DNA of 50,371 bases from positions 1 to 50,371 of the forward strand of contig NZ_JARWOP010000099.1 in assembly GCF_029868745.1 (NCBI RefSeq), read 5' to 3'. The position numbers were made by a program, and so were the translations under genes. The notes under the pieces are model-generated. The model did no database searches, had not been told where the DNA came from, and worked only from the letters and a program-made list of their open reading frames with translations. Positions 1-9,259 of the stretch are shown in pieces; position 1 is the first letter of the stretch; each line of letters begins with the position of its first letter. This stretch comes from Nocardia wallacei (GTDB lineage Bacteria > Actinomycetota > Actinomycetes > Mycobacteriales > Mycobacteriaceae).

Positions 1-1714
1 CCTGGCAACCGGACGGCCAGCGCCCGCCGGGCGACCAGGACCATCGCAACGACGGTGACCACCGCGGCGACGACCGGCGCGGCCCCGACGGCGACAACCG
101 ACGACCCGATACCCCGAACCAGAACCCGTTCCCGGGAGTGCTGCTGGCGGGGTTCCCTGGAGTAGAGCTCGCGAGGTTTCCGGCTGTGCGGCCGGTCGGG
201 TTACCGGGAGCAGAGCTGGCCGGGTTTCCGGTAGTGCGGCCGTCCGGGTTTCCGGGAGCAGAACTGGCGAAGTTTCCAACAGTGCGGCTGGCCAGGTCTC
301 CGGAAGCGAAGTCGGCCGGGTTTCCGGTAGTGCGGCTGGCGGGGTTTCCAGGAGCGGAGTTGGCCGGGTTTCCGAAAGCGGGGCTCGCCAGGTTTTCGGC
401 AGTATGGCTGTCTGGGTTTCCGGCAGCGGGGTCGGCCGGACTGTCGGTAGTGGGGCCGGACTGGTTTCCGGCGGCGGGGTCGCGTGGGCTTCCGGCGTCG
501 GCACGTGAGGGGGCCGGAGGTTCGGCCGGAGCCCGGTCGAGGCTGAATGGCCGTGGCCGGTCGGTATTCTCCGGTGCTCGCGAGCCGGCGCGCGTCGGCG
601 TGTTTTCGGCGTCGGGGCCGTAGCCGACCAGGTACCGGCCGCGCGGTGGGGTCGGATCGGCGGGCGGGAACGGCTGTACTGCCTCGGATTCGGGGGGTGT
701 GGGGTCGTAGTCGTCGAAATTGCCTGCGGCGGAGGCGAATTGGCCGGTGCTACCGGCGTAGCGGTCGGGCTCGTAGTCGTCCTCGACCTGGTGGCTCGTG
801 TCCTCGGCGAACATGTCGGGACCGTCGTAGACGGGGGTTGCGATGGTTCCGGTGTCGGCCGTATCGCGGCCGTAGCCCACCGACAGCCCGAATGCCGCGC
901 GCGCGGCGCCCGCGAACTCGCCGGCGGTGGCGTAGCGGCCGTCGGGCGCCTTGGCCATCGCGTGCGCGATCACCGCGTCCAACGCGGGCGGGACGTCCGA
1001 GCGTTGCAGACTGGGCCGCGGCGGCGGATCGGACAGGTGGGCGCGGATCAGGGCGCTCACATTCTTCGACGGGTACGGCGGTGCGCCCGTGAGGCATTCG
1101 TGCAGCACGCAGGCCAGGGAATAGACGTCGGCGCGGCCGGTGACCGGACCGACGTCGAATCGTTCCGGCGCCATGTACGTGTAGGTCCCGGCCGCGGTGC
1201 CGACCAGCGTGACGCTGCTGTCGCCCTCGCTGCGGGAGATGCCGAAATCGGCCAGGTACGCGAAATCCGCTGCGGTGACCAGGATATTGGCGGGTTTGAC
1301 ATCGCGGTGCACAACACCCGCGACATGCGCGGCGTCGAGGGCCGCCGCGACCTGCTCGACCAACGCGACAGCGCGGTCCGGGTCCATCGGGCTGTGCCGG
1401 CGCAGCAGCGTGCGCAGATTGTCGCCGCGCACCAGCCGCATGTCGATGTAGAGAATGCCGTTGATCTCGCCCCAGTTGTGAATCGGGATGACGTGCGGCT
1501 CCGCCAATCCGGCCGTGGCCTGTGATGCGCGGCGAAACCGGGCCTGGTACGCCGGATCCTCCGCCAGTGCCCCCGGCAGCAGCTTCAGCGCGACGACCCG
1601 ATCCTTGTTGGTGTCATAGGCCTCGTAGACCTCGCCCATGCCGCCTCTGCCCAGCAGCGAGCGCAGCTCGTACGGGCCGAATCTGTCGCCGGCCCGCGAC
1701 CGCGGTGCGTCCAC
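1..1714 (-). CDS. Serine/threonine protein kinase, C-terminus cut by window edge
   Basis: Actinobacterial Hanks-type kinase, expected to be membrane-anchored and to phosphorylate Ser/Thr on target proteins. I translated it from the minus strand starting at GTG 1714, where GGAGG lies 8 nt upstream; an in-frame GTG 15 nt further up is less well placed. Visible motifs: Gly-rich loop GRGGMGEV (22-29), Lys44 in VALK, catalytic HRDVKPAN (Asp138), DFG at 156-158, APE near 182. The kinase domain ends near residue 270. A disordered acidic/Pro-rich stretch and about 15 octapeptide repeats follow. No transmembrane helix appears in this frame before the window ends, but a hydrophobic stretch flanked by Arg appears in the -1 frame at about 1-125 (see findings). 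Kinase identity is certain; substrate and extracellular part are unknown. Confidence 0.95.
   Translation of the reverse strand, partial: MDAPRSRAGDRFGPYELRSLLGRGGMGEVYEAYDTNKDRVVALKLLPGALAEDPAYQARFRRASQATAGLAEPHVIPIHNWGEINGILYIDMRLVRGDNLRTLLRRHSPMDPDRAVALVEQVAAALDAAHVAGVVHRDVKPANILVTAADFAYLADFGISRSEGDSSVTLVGTAAGTYTYMAPERFDVGPVTGRADVYSLACVLHECLTGAPPYPSKNVSALIRAHLSDPPPRPSLQRSDVPPALDAVIAHAMAKAPDGRYATAGEFAGAARAAFGLSVGYGRDTADTGTIATPVYDGPDMFAEDTSHQVEDDYEPDRYAGSTGQFASAAGNFDDYDPTPPESEAVQPFPPADPTPPRGRYLVGYGPDAENTPTRAGSRAPENTDRPRPFSLDRAPAEPPAPSRADAGSPRDPAAGNQSGPTTDSPADPAAGNPDSHTAENLASPAFGNPANSAPGNPASRTTGNPADFASGDLASRTVGNFASSAPGNPDGRTTGNPASSAPGNPTGRTAGNLASSTPGNPASSTPGNGFWFGVSGRRLSPSGPRRSSPRWSPSLRWSWSPGGRWPSGCQ
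134..493 (-). repeat. Tandem 24-bp repeats encoding an octapeptide linker
   Basis: Within the kinase gene the reading frame shows 15 consecutive octads, consensus G-N-P-A-S-x-x-x (for example GNPASSAP, GNPTGRTA, GNLASSTP, GNPASSTP). The units are degenerate at DNA level but keep strict 24-bp phase. The tract lies between the kinase domain and the expected membrane anchor, so it is probably a flexible juxtamembrane linker. Confidence 0.9.
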
Positions 1715-1786
1715 CGGTGCAACCTCCACATCCTGGGCAGGGTGCGAAACCCGTGCCCGGTGTGTCACCGGGGTTGTGCCTGCCCC

Positions 1787-2500
1787 TCAGACTGCCGATT
1801 CTCCGGGTGCGACCACGCCGTGGTCAAACGCGTACACGATCGCCGCGGCCCGATCCCTTAACCCGAGCTTCCCGAAAATGTGCCCTACGTGGCTCTTTAC
1901 CGTCACCTCCGAGATGCCGAGCTCGTCGGCGATTTCGGAGTTGACGCGCCCGCGGCCGATCAGCCGGAGCACCTCGAACTCGCGGGCGGTCAGTTCGGCG
2001 AGCCGGTTCTGTGCCTTCGACGGGGTGGGCCGCACCGACCGATACGCCGAGAGCACGCGTCCGGTGACCGACGGGTCGAGCCACGAACCGCCCGCGGCGA
2101 CGGTGCGGACCGCGCGGATGAGGTCCTCGGCGGGAGAGTCCTTGAGCAGGAACCCGGCCGCGCCCGCACGCAGTGCGCCCGACAGCAGTTGGTCGTCGTC
2201 GAAGGTGGTCAGCACCAGCACCGGGGGCGCTCCTTCGCGAGCGCGGAGCAGGCGGGTGGCGTCGATACCGCCGACTCGTTTCATCCGCAGATCCATCAGC
2301 ACCACGTCGGGGCGCTGCGCGGTTACCGCCGAAGGCACCTCGTCGCCGTCGGAGCATTCGGTGACGGCGAAGCCGTCGCGGCGGCGCAGGATGCGGCGCA
2401 GTCCGCCGCGCACCAGTTCCTGATCGTCGACCACGAGGACCGTGATGGTGCCCGCCTCCGCCTCCACCGCGCTGCCCGCGGTATCCGCTCCCGATGTCAC
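1787..2500 (-). CDS. NarL/LuxR-family two-component response regulator
   Basis: DNA-binding response regulator of 237 residues. The receiver domain occupies about 18-135, with acidic pair Asp25/Asp26, phospho-acceptor Asp70 in VVLMD, Thr98 and Lys120 in FLLKD. A LuxR-type helix-turn-helix occupies about 168-222, with the usual LTxRExEVL and VKSHVxxIFxKL motifs. The GTG start at 2500 overlaps the stop of the upstream histidine kinase by 4 bp, so the two are translationally coupled and form one cognate pair. The likely target is the divergent ABC transporter operon at 4.0-7.6 kb or its own promoter; both are inferences from position. Confidence 0.93.
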   Translation of the reverse strand: MTSGADTAGSAVEAEAGTITVLVVDDQELVRGGLRRILRRRDGFAVTECSDGDEVPSAVTAQRPDVVLMDLRMKRVGGIDATRLLRAREGAPPVLVLTTFDDDQLLSGALRAGAAGFLLKDSPAEDLIRAVRTVAAGGSWLDPSVTGRVLSAYRSVRPTPSKAQNRLAELTAREFEVLRLIGRGRVNSEIADELGISEVTVKSHVGHIFGKLGLRDRAAAIVYAFDHGVVAPGESAV

Positions 2501-3852
2501 GTGCCCTCCTGCGTTTTCCTGGTTATCGAAACGAAGGCATCGCGCACCACCCGCAGCGGATCCTCCACGCCGGTGACCACGCAACTGCTCGCCGACTTGC
2601 CGGCGCCGAGCGGGATGTGCGCGCGCACCTGCCAGGTATTGCCGTCGTGCGGGCCGGAGGTCAGCGTGCCGCCCAGCAGGGTGGCCCGCTGGCGCATACC
2701 GGAGATGCCCATGCCGCCGCCGCGGTGCACGGTCCAGCCGGGCAGGGTGTTGATCACCGTGGCCGTCACGTCCGCCTCGGTCACCTCGATGCGGAGAACG
2801 ACCTCCGCGCCGGGCGCGTGTTTCGCGACATTGGCCAATGACTCCTGGCTGATCCGGTACAGCGCCAGGCCCGTGGTCGCCGAGACCGCGATGGTGTCGC
2901 CGGTGATCGCGCAGTCGACAGGAAGGCCCGCGCGCACGAAATCCGTTACCAGACCGTCGATGTCGTCGAGCCCTGGTTCCGGGGTGCTGCTGGACGGGCG
3001 CTGATCGAGCAGGCCGACCGTGCGGCGGATATCGGACATGGCCTGGCGGCCTAGGCGTTCGGCGTCGGTGAGCGCGTCCACCGCCTCGTCCACGTCGCGG
3101 TCGGTCTGCAGGGCGTGGCGGGCGGCGGTCAGGTGCAGCATGGTGACACTGAGCGAGTGCGCGATCACGTCGTGCACCTCCCGGGCGATGCGGCGGCGCT
3201 CCTCGTCGGCCGCGCGGATCGCGCGAATCTCCTGATTCTCCCGCTCCTGGTAGAGGAATCGGCGCTGAAACTGCAGCATCAGCCCCACCATCCAGCCCAG
3301 CACGATGCCGACCAGATACATCGGCAGCCCGCCCTCCACAGTGCCCATGGCGGCGAAGGCGAGTAGTTGGAGCAGGGCGGCGATGGTGGCCGCGATGCTG
3401 ATCTTCTTCGGGGCGATGGCCGCGACCTCGCCCACCACCACCGTCAGTACCAAGGGCGCACAGTCGGGAGATACCGGCTGGGCCAGGAAGATCGCCGCGG
3501 CCGTCATGGCCGAACCGGCCAGCACGACGGGGTGCGGCTCCAGATCGAACAGGAAGATGATCGGGTAGCACAGCATCAGGATCGCCACCGCGACGAACGG
3601 CAGTGTCGTGGCGAAATAGTCGTGACGCAGCGCGGCCGCGGCGATCGCGGTGATGATCATCGCGCCGTCGGCGGTGTAGACCACCGAGGCCGGGTAGTCG
3701 TAGCTGCTGTCCTCGATCTTGCGACGGACCGAATTCACCGGGTCGTGCAGGAATTCGCGGAACCGGGCGCTGATCCGGCCGGGCAGCCGCGACTGCGGCG
3801 CGGTACCGGTCGGCCCGGTCTCGCTCTGCGCGGTGGCGTCGGTCACAGCCAT
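2497..3852 (-). CDS. NarL-type sensor histidine kinase (HisKA_3)
   Basis: Membrane sensor kinase of 451 residues. A cytoplasmic N-terminus of about 60 residues precedes about six hydrophobic segments (60-195). Then come a short coiled linker, the HisKA_3 dimerization/phospho-acceptor helix REVHDVIAHSLSV with His227, and an HATPase domain with an N-box like ISQESLANVAKHA and a glycine box near GMGISGMRQR. The ATG at 3852 has a modest AGG upstream. It is first in the two-gene operon with the response regulator and diverges from the small-protein/ABC operon. The input signal is not visible from sequence; adjacent MacB-like transporters often accompany kinases sensing envelope-active peptides, which is suggestive only. 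Confidence 0.93.
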   Translation of the reverse strand: MAVTDATAQSETGPTGTAPQSRLPGRISARFREFLHDPVNSVRRKIEDSSYDYPASVVYTADGAMIITAIAAAALRHDYFATTLPFVAVAILMLCYPIIFLFDLEPHPVVLAGSAMTAAAIFLAQPVSPDCAPLVLTVVVGEVAAIAPKKISIAATIAALLQLLAFAAMGTVEGGLPMYLVGIVLGWMVGLMLQFQRRFLYQERENQEIRAIRAADEERRRIAREVHDVIAHSLSVTMLHLTAARHALQTDRDVDEAVDALTDAERLGRQAMSDIRRTVGLLDQRPSSSTPEPGLDDIDGLVTDFVRAGLPVDCAITGDTIAVSATTGLALYRISQESLANVAKHAPGAEVVLRIEVTEADVTATVINTLPGWTVHRGGGMGISGMRQRATLLGGTLTSGPHDGNTWQVRAHIPLGAGKSASSCVVTGVEDPLRVVRDAFVSITRKTQEGT

Positions 3853-3909
3853 CCTGCAAGGCTAACCGCCCGCCCGGGGCCGCGGCATCGTGCCGTGAAC
3901 GCACCGGTT

Positions 3910-3927
3910 CTCCTACCACGGTAGGAG
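3910..3927. promoter_or_regulatory. Perfect 8+8 palindrome in divergent promoter region
   Basis: CTCCTACC-AC-GGTAGGAG lies in the 183-bp gap between the sensor kinase start and the small-protein start. A second, wider inverted pair, TCGTGCCG (3888-3895) and CGGCACGA (3943-3950), brackets it. The position suits binding by the adjacent NarL-type response regulator controlling both arms; that is inference. Confidence 0.55.
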
Positions 3928-4035
3928 TGGAAGTCTCGCCCGCGGCACGACGAATGCGCGGCCCGGTCGCCGTAGCGTGAAAGGCACCGTGCCCGGTGGT
4001 GAGCGGCGGGCACACGTACAGAGGAGGTGGGTGCG

Positions 4036-4356
4036 ATGACGTGGAAGGATCTGCACGATCGTACCGAAATCCTGCACGAGGTACTCGCCCGCGCGGCCGC
4101 GGACCCGGCCACCCCAGGCCTGTTCTACGACCTTCCCGACTGCGACCGGCTCTTCGGCGGACCCGCCGGCGTGCTGGCCGCGCTGCAGTACCAGTGGGAC
4201 AACCACATGCGCGCAAAGCTGGATCAGGCCCAGGTGGTGGGGCAGTCGGCCGCCGAGGCATACCTCGAGCTGGCTGCCGAGCAGCCCGTGCTCCGGGCCG
4301 TGCTGGACGCCCAAGACGCCCGCCGCTGGCGGGAGTCGCGGGCACTGGCCTCCTGA
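4036..4356 (+). CDS. Small hypothetical protein upstream of ABC transporter
   Basis: A 106-residue soluble protein I do not assign to a named family. ATG 4036 is chosen because GAGGAGG (4020-4026) sits 9 nt upstream; the in-frame GTG at 4027 directly abuts that ribosome-binding site. The sequence is mostly helical, with Trp/Asp-rich patches and no signal peptide or membrane segment. It is first in an apparent operon with the LolD/MacB-like ATPase (72 bp downstream) and FtsX permease, and diverges from the two-component pair. A role as accessory or sensing protein of the transporter is only positional inference. Confidence 0.75.
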   Translation: MTWKDLHDRTEILHEVLARAAADPATPGLFYDLPDCDRLFGGPAGVLAALQYQWDNHMRAKLDQAQVVGQSAAEAYLELAAEQPVLRAVLDAQDARRWRESRALAS

Positions 4357-4428
4357 TCCGGCACCGACAGCCAGCAGCATGCCGGCGCGAGTAGCACAGC
4401 GCCGCAGAACGACAGAGAGGCGACCACC

Positions 4429-5151
4429 GTGTTGGAACTGACCGATGTCACCAAGGAATACCTGGTCGGAAAGCAGCAGGTGCGTGCGCTGGACGGCGTG
4501 AGCCTGCGCATCGAGGCGGGCGAGTTCACCGCGATCATCGGCCCGTCCGGATCCGGCAAGAGCACCCTGTTGCACCTGCTGGGCGCGCTGGATACGCCGA
4601 GTTCGGGGTCGATTCAGTTCCGCGGCGAGGAGATCGGCTCGCTGGACGACAACCGCCAGTCCGAATTCCGGCGGCACCGGGTCGGTTTCGTGTTCCAGTT
4701 CTTCAACCTCCTGCCGACGATGTCGGCCTGGGAGAATGTCGCGATCCCGAAACTGCTGGACGGCACCGGATTACGCCGCGCCAAGCCACGCGCGCTGGAG
4801 CTGTTGAATATGGTCGGCCTCGGTGATCGCGCCGAACACCGCCCGGCCGAGCTGTCCGGCGGCCAGATGCAGCGCGTCGCCGTGGCCCGCGCGCTGATCA
4901 TGGACCCGCCGCTGATCCTGGCCGACGAGCCCACGGGCAACCTCGATTCCAAGACCGGCGCGGCAATTCTCGAACTCCTCGGCGAGATCACGGGCACCGG
5001 CAATTCGGTCGTCATGGTCACCCACGACATGGGTGCCGTGCAGTACTGCGACCGGGTGATCACCCTGCGCGACGGCCGAATCGGCTCGAACGACAAGGTC
5101 GAGCGCGGGCACGCGAGCGTCGCCGAGATCGAGAAGGCGGTGCGCGCGTGA
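4429..5151 (+). CDS. ABC transporter ATP-binding protein (MacB/LolD type)
   Basis: A 240-residue ATPase that should energize the FtsX-type permease encoded next. Walker A GPSGSGKST (38-46), Q-loop FQFFNLLP near 90, signature LSGGQ (142-146), Walker B LILADEP (162-168), and the switch His in VTHD are all present. Length and the LSGGQMQRVAVARAL signature are typical of the MacB/LolD/FtsE branch, which uses ATP for mechanotransmission rather than classical import. GTG start with GAGAGG about 8 nt upstream. It overlaps the permease start by 4 bp, showing tight coupling. The substrate is unknown; lipoproteins, peptides or drugs are all compatible with the family. Confidence 0.93.
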   Translation: MLELTDVTKEYLVGKQQVRALDGVSLRIEAGEFTAIIGPSGSGKSTLLHLLGALDTPSSGSIQFRGEEIGSLDDNRQSEFRRHRVGFVFQFFNLLPTMSAWENVAIPKLLDGTGLRRAKPRALELLNMVGLGDRAEHRPAELSGGQMQRVAVARALIMDPPLILADEPTGNLDSKTGAAILELLGEITGTGNSVVMVTHDMGAVQYCDRVITLRDGRIGSNDKVERGHASVAEIEKAVRA

Positions 5152-7640
5152 TCGGTGCGGGCTGGGATCGGCTGCGGCTGTTCAACATCGGCGAACTACT
5201 CATCCACCGCGGCCGCACCCTCATGTCGATGGCGGTGATGGCGGTGTCGGCCGCGCTGCTGGTCGCCGTGCTGAGCATCGCCGGCTCGGTCACCGGATCG
5301 GTGGAGAAGCTCACCCACGCCCTCGGCGGCAAAGCGCAACTGGAGATCTCCGGCATCACCGAATCCGGCTTCGATCAGCAACTGCTGCCGCAGCTCCGGG
5401 CGGTGCCCGGCGTCGAGGCCGCCGTCCCGATGCTGCGCACCCGAGTGGGCAACCACGGCGATCGGACGCTGCTGGTCGGCGCCGACGCGAGTGTGGCATC
5501 GCTGGGCAGCGACCTGGACGGCCCGATGCGCGGGGACGCGGCGAAGCTGCTGTCGGTGCCCAACGGTGTGCTCGTCGGCGCTGCCCTCGGGCATGCCGAA
5601 GGCGAGCGATTCCAACTCGGGTCGTCCACCGTCACGGTCGCGGGAGTGCTCGACGAGGCCGCCTCGAAAGACCTCAACGGCGGGCATATCGTCGTCGCCA
5701 CCCTGCCGCTGGCGCAGCAACTGGTGCACCGCACCGGCATGCTGGATTCCGTCCAGATCGTCCCGAAGCCGGATACCGATGTCACACAACTGCGTTCGGA
5801 CCTGACCGCGGTTGTGAACGGGCGAGCGGTGGTGGCGGATCCGAGCCTGCGGACGGCGCAGGCCGGTGGCGCGATCCAACTGGTGCGCTACTCGACCACG
5901 ATGGCCTCCGCCGCCGCGTTGATCGTCTCGGGATTCCTCATCTACAACGCGATGAGTATGGCCGTGGCGCAACGGCGTCCGATGCTCTCGCTGCTGCGCG
6001 CCATCGGCGGTCGGCGCGGGCCCATGGTGCGCGACCTGATCGCCGAGGCTGCCCTGCTGGGTGTGGTGGGCGGCGCCATCGGGGCGGTGATCGGAATGTT
6101 CGCGGGGCGCACCGCGATCGACAAGATCCCGTCGGCGATGGTGGCCGCGGTGGAGTCGCGCACCGAGTACATGGTGCCGTGGTACGCGATTCCGATCGCG
6201 GTCGCCGCCTGCGTCATCGCGAGCGTGGCGGCGGCCTCGATCGCCGCCCGGCAGATCTACAAGGTGGAGCCGATCGAGGCGCTGGCGCCGGTAGGGGTGT
6301 CGAAGTCCGACCTGGTGCCTCCGCTGCTGCGGTGGCTGGCCGGGTTCACCGGTGTGGCCATGCTCGTGGCGGCGGTGTTCGTCGCGGAGGCGAAGCTGGG
6401 CAGGTTGTCCCTGGCGGCGATCTCCCTGTCGATCGCGGGAGCGGTGGGGCTGTGCTTCGCGGCGTCCGGGCCGATCATCCGGATGGCCGCGGGGATCGCG
6501 CGATTGTTCGGCGCCCCGGGCGCTCTGGGCGCGACGACCGTCGAGCGTGCTCCGCGCCGAGTCTGGGCGACCACGATGACGGTCATGATCGGCGTCACCG
6601 CGACGGTCGCGATGGGCGGCGCATCTCGCAACCTGGTCGATTCGGCGGCCGCGTCGTTCCAAGACCTCGCCGACCGCGACGCCTACGTGAGCCCATCGGC
6701 GCTGGCCGAATTCCCCACCGGCCCACTGCTTCCGATCGACCTGCGGGATCGGATCCGCGCGGTGCCCGGCGTGGCGAATGTCGGCTCCGCCCAGATGGCG
6801 TTCGCCACGCTCGGCCGCGACCGGGTGATGCTGCAGGCCTACGAGAACGGTGTGCGCTCCTCCCTGATCGGCGGCCTGGACCCGGCCGTGCCGAAGCAGA
6901 TGGCGTCCGGTGAGGGCGTGGTGCTGTCGCGAGATGTCGCCAAATCACTGGGCGTCGAGCAGGGGTCGACGCTGGACATGCCGACTCCCACCGGCATCCA
7001 CAACGTCCGGGTGCTGCAGGTCATCCCGTACTTCTCGGCCGTCTCCGGCATCGTGCTGCTCGACATCGACATCATGCGGCAGTGGTACGAGCGGCCCGGC
7101 GAGACGATCCTCGGCGTCGATTTCACACCGGGCGCCGACGAGACCGCGGTGCTGGCCGCGCTACGTCAGGTCGCCGGACCGGACCTCGCCGTCGACACGG
7201 GGCAGGAGGCGGTGGCCGCAGTATCCCAAGGCGTGCAACAGGGTACGTCGCTGTCCGGCTCGATTCTCTGGATCGTGGTCCTGGTATCCACCGCCGCGCT
7301 GCTCAATACACTGATGCTGTCGGTGCTGGAACGCCGCCGCGAACTCGGCGTGCTGCGCGCGATGGGCACCAGCCGCCGCTTCCTGCTGCGCACGGTGATC
7401 ACCGAGGCCGTCGGCATCGGAGTGGCAGGTGCCGCAATCGGATTGGTCACGGGCGCTGCCGTGCAGTATCTCGCCACCCTCGCGATGGGTCAGGCCATGA
7501 CCATCGACGTGGTCTACCGGCCGAGCCCGATCCTGTTCGTCTACGGTGCCGCCGCGCTGATCCTGGCTCTGCTGGGCGCCATCCCACCGGCCCTCCGCGC
7601 GGCCCGGATGCCGATCGTCGAGGCCATTGCCGCCGACTGA
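5148..7640 (+). CDS. FtsX-like ABC transporter permease (two FtsX domains)
   Basis: An 830-residue membrane protein with the layout of large actinobacterial MacB-like permeases. An N-terminal transmembrane helix (about 25-45) is followed by an extracytoplasmic MacB-PCD-like domain and a first three-helix FtsX domain (about 245-375). A central pair of hydrophobic segments leads to a second extracytoplasmic domain and a second FtsX domain at the C-terminus (about 700-830), including the family motif [15 protein letters not shown] start 5148 overlaps the ATPase stop. One protein carries both FtsX halves, so a homodimer or a single chain with two ATPases is expected. A strong hairpin follows the stop and closes the operon. 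Confidence 0.92.
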   Translation: MIGAGWDRLRLFNIGELLIHRGRTLMSMAVMAVSAALLVAVLSIAGSVTGSVEKLTHALGGKAQLEISGITESGFDQQLLPQLRAVPGVEAAVPMLRTRVGNHGDRTLLVGADASVASLGSDLDGPMRGDAAKLLSVPNGVLVGAALGHAEGERFQLGSSTVTVAGVLDEAASKDLNGGHIVVATLPLAQQLVHRTGMLDSVQIVPKPDTDVTQLRSDLTAVVNGRAVVADPSLRTAQAGGAIQLVRYSTTMASAAALIVSGFLIYNAMSMAVAQRRPMLSLLRAIGGRRGPMVRDLIAEAALLGVVGGAIGAVIGMFAGRTAIDKIPSAMVAAVESRTEYMVPWYAIPIAVAACVIASVAAASIAARQIYKVEPIEALAPVGVSKSDLVPPLLRWLAGFTGVAMLVAAVFVAEAKLGRLSLAAISLSIAGAVGLCFAASGPIIRMAAGIARLFGAPGALGATTVERAPRRVWATTMTVMIGVTATVAMGGASRNLVDSAAASFQDLADRDAYVSPSALAEFPTGPLLPIDLRDRIRAVPGVANVGSAQMAFATLGRDRVMLQAYENGVRSSLIGGLDPAVPKQMASGEGVVLSRDVAKSLGVEQGSTLDMPTPTGIHNVRVLQVIPYFSAVSGIVLLDIDIMRQWYERPGETILGVDFTPGADETAVLAALRQVAGPDLAVDTGQEAVAAVSQGVQQGTSLSGSILWIVVLVSTAALLNTLMLSVLERRRELGVLRAMGTSRRFLLRTVITEAVGIGVAGAAIGLVTGAAVQYLATLAMGQAMTIDVVYRPSPILFVYGAAALILALLGAIPPALRAARMPIVEAIAAD

Positions 7641-7656
7641 TCGGGAAGAGGAGGGG

Positions 7657-7687
7657 AACCCTCACCCGGCTCGGGCGGGTGAGGGTT
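7657..7687 (+). terminator. Hairpin terminator after FtsX permease
   Basis: Perfect 12-bp stem AACCCTCACCCG / CGGGTGAGGGTT (7657-7668 and 7676-7687) with a 7-nt loop, lying between the permease stop and gatB. It lacks a long T tract, as is common in actinobacteria. Confidence 0.75.
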
Positions 7688-7717
7688 ACCGGGGCCGCCT
7701 TACTTAGACTGAGGGAC

Positions 7718-9229
7718 ATGACTGCACCCACGGTGGACTTGATGGACTATGCCGACGTCGTCGACCGGTACGAGCCGGTGCTGGGCATGGAGGTCCACGT
7801 CGAACTGGGCACCGAGACCAAGATGTTCTGCGGGTGCCCGACGGCCTTCGGCGCCGAGCCGAACACCCAGGTGTGCCCGGTGTGCCTGGGCCTGCCGGGC
7901 TCGCTGCCGGTGGTGAACCAGAAGGCCGTCGAGTCGGCCATCCGCATCGGCTTGGCGCTCAACTGCTCGATCACCCCGTGGGGCCGGTTCGCGCGCAAGA
8001 ACTACTTCTACCCCGACCAGCCGAAGAACTATCAGATCAGCCAGTACGACGAGCCGATCGCCACGAACGGCCACCTCGAGGTGCCCCTCGACGACGGCAC
8101 CACCTTCCGCGTGGAGATCGAGCGCGCCCACATGGAGGAGGACACCGGCAAGTCGGTGCACGTGGGCGGCGCCACCGGCCGCATCCACGGCGCCAGCCAC
8201 TCGCTGCTGGACTACAACCGCGCCGGTGTGCCGCTGATCGAGATCGTCACCAAGCCGATCACCGGCGCCGGCGACCGCGCGCCCGAGGTGGCCCGCGCCT
8301 ACGTCACCGCGCTGCGGGATCTGCTGAAGTCGCTCGGAGTGTCGGACGTGAAGATGGAGCAGGGCTCGCTGCGCTGCGACGCCAACGTGTCGCTGATGCC
8401 CAAGGGCGCCACCGTCTTCGGCACCCGCACCGAGACCAAGAATGTCAACTCGCTGCGCAGCGTCGAGGTGGCGGTGCGCTACGAGATGCGCCGCCAGGCC
8501 GCGGTGCTCGCCTCCGGCGGCACAGTGATCCAGGAGACCAGGCACTTCCACGAGACCGACGGCAGCACCTCCCCGGGCCGCGTCAAGGAAACCGCCGAGG
8601 ACTACCGCTACTTCCCGGAGCCCGACCTCGAGCCCGTCGCGCCGGATGCCGCCTGGGTGGACGAGCTGCGCGGCACCATCCCGGAGTACCCGTGGCTGCG
8701 CCGGGCCCGCATCCAGGCCGACTGGGGTCTGTCGGACGAGGTGTTCCGCGACCTGATCAATGCCGGTGCGCTCGATCTGATCATCGCCACCGTCGATGCC
8801 GGCACCTCCGTCGATGCCGCTCGCTCCTGGTGGGTGAACACCTTGACCGAGCGGGCCAAGGAGCGCGAGGTCACCCTGGAGGAGCTGCCGATCACCCCGA
8901 AGCAGGTCGCCGAGGTGGTGGCGCTGGTGGACGCCAAGACCATCAACAGCAAGGTCGCCCGTCAGGTCGTCGACTTCGTGCTGGCAGGTGAGGGCGAGCC
9001 GGGCCAGATAGTCGAGGCCAAGGGCCTGGGCATGGTCTCCGACGACTCGGCCCTGCAGGCGGAGGTGGACAAGGCCCTCGCCGCCAACCCCGACATCGCC
9101 GACAAGATCCGCTCCGGCAAGGTGCAGGCCGCCGGCAAGATCGTCGGCGACGTCATGAAGGCCACCCGCGGCCAGGCCGACGCCGCCCGCGTCCGCGAAC
9201 TGGTACTCACCGCCTGCGGCGCGGCCTGA
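7718..9229 (+). CDS. gatB: Aspartyl/glutamyl-tRNA(Asn/Gln) amidotransferase subunit B
   Basis: GatB (503 residues) carries the kinase/transamidase part of the GatCAB complex that converts Glu-tRNA(Gln), and Asp-tRNA(Asn) where relevant, to the amidated form. The diagnostic GMEVHVEL start, the zinc-site cysteines C38, C40, C53, C56 (CGC...CPVC), the [16 protein letters not shown] block and the C-terminal YqeY-like tRNA-binding tail are all present. ATG 7718 follows TAGACT by 7 nt with no proper Shine-Dalgarno, so the mRNA may be leaderless. In mycobacteria gatC, gatA and pfkA lie just upstream; here that place is taken by the ABC transporter, so gatCA must be elsewhere. Confidence 0.98.
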   Translation: MTAPTVDLMDYADVVDRYEPVLGMEVHVELGTETKMFCGCPTAFGAEPNTQVCPVCLGLPGSLPVVNQKAVESAIRIGLALNCSITPWGRFARKNYFYPDQPKNYQISQYDEPIATNGHLEVPLDDGTTFRVEIERAHMEEDTGKSVHVGGATGRIHGASHSLLDYNRAGVPLIEIVTKPITGAGDRAPEVARAYVTALRDLLKSLGVSDVKMEQGSLRCDANVSLMPKGATVFGTRTETKNVNSLRSVEVAVRYEMRRQAAVLASGGTVIQETRHFHETDGSTSPGRVKETAEDYRYFPEPDLEPVAPDAAWVDELRGTIPEYPWLRRARIQADWGLSDEVFRDLINAGALDLIIATVDAGTSVDAARSWWVNTLTERAKEREVTLEELPITPKQVAEVVALVDAKTINSKVARQVVDFVLAGEGEPGQIVEAKGLGMVSDDSALQAEVDKALAANPDIADKIRSGKVQAAGKIVGDVMKATRGQADAARVRELVLTACGAA

Positions 9230-9259
9230 CGCCGTCACCGCGGACCGGCCGATCCGAAC

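Noticed and set aside
138..623. A 161-codon frame with FPGAELAGFP-like repeats opposite the kinase linker
   Set aside because: It mirrors the 24-bp repeats of the kinase gene and disappears where kinase sequence resumes; no ribosome-binding site.
7700..9238. A 512-codon frame antisense to gatB
   Set aside because: Shadow with His/Gly/Leu/Val bias typical of the complement of GC-rich genes.
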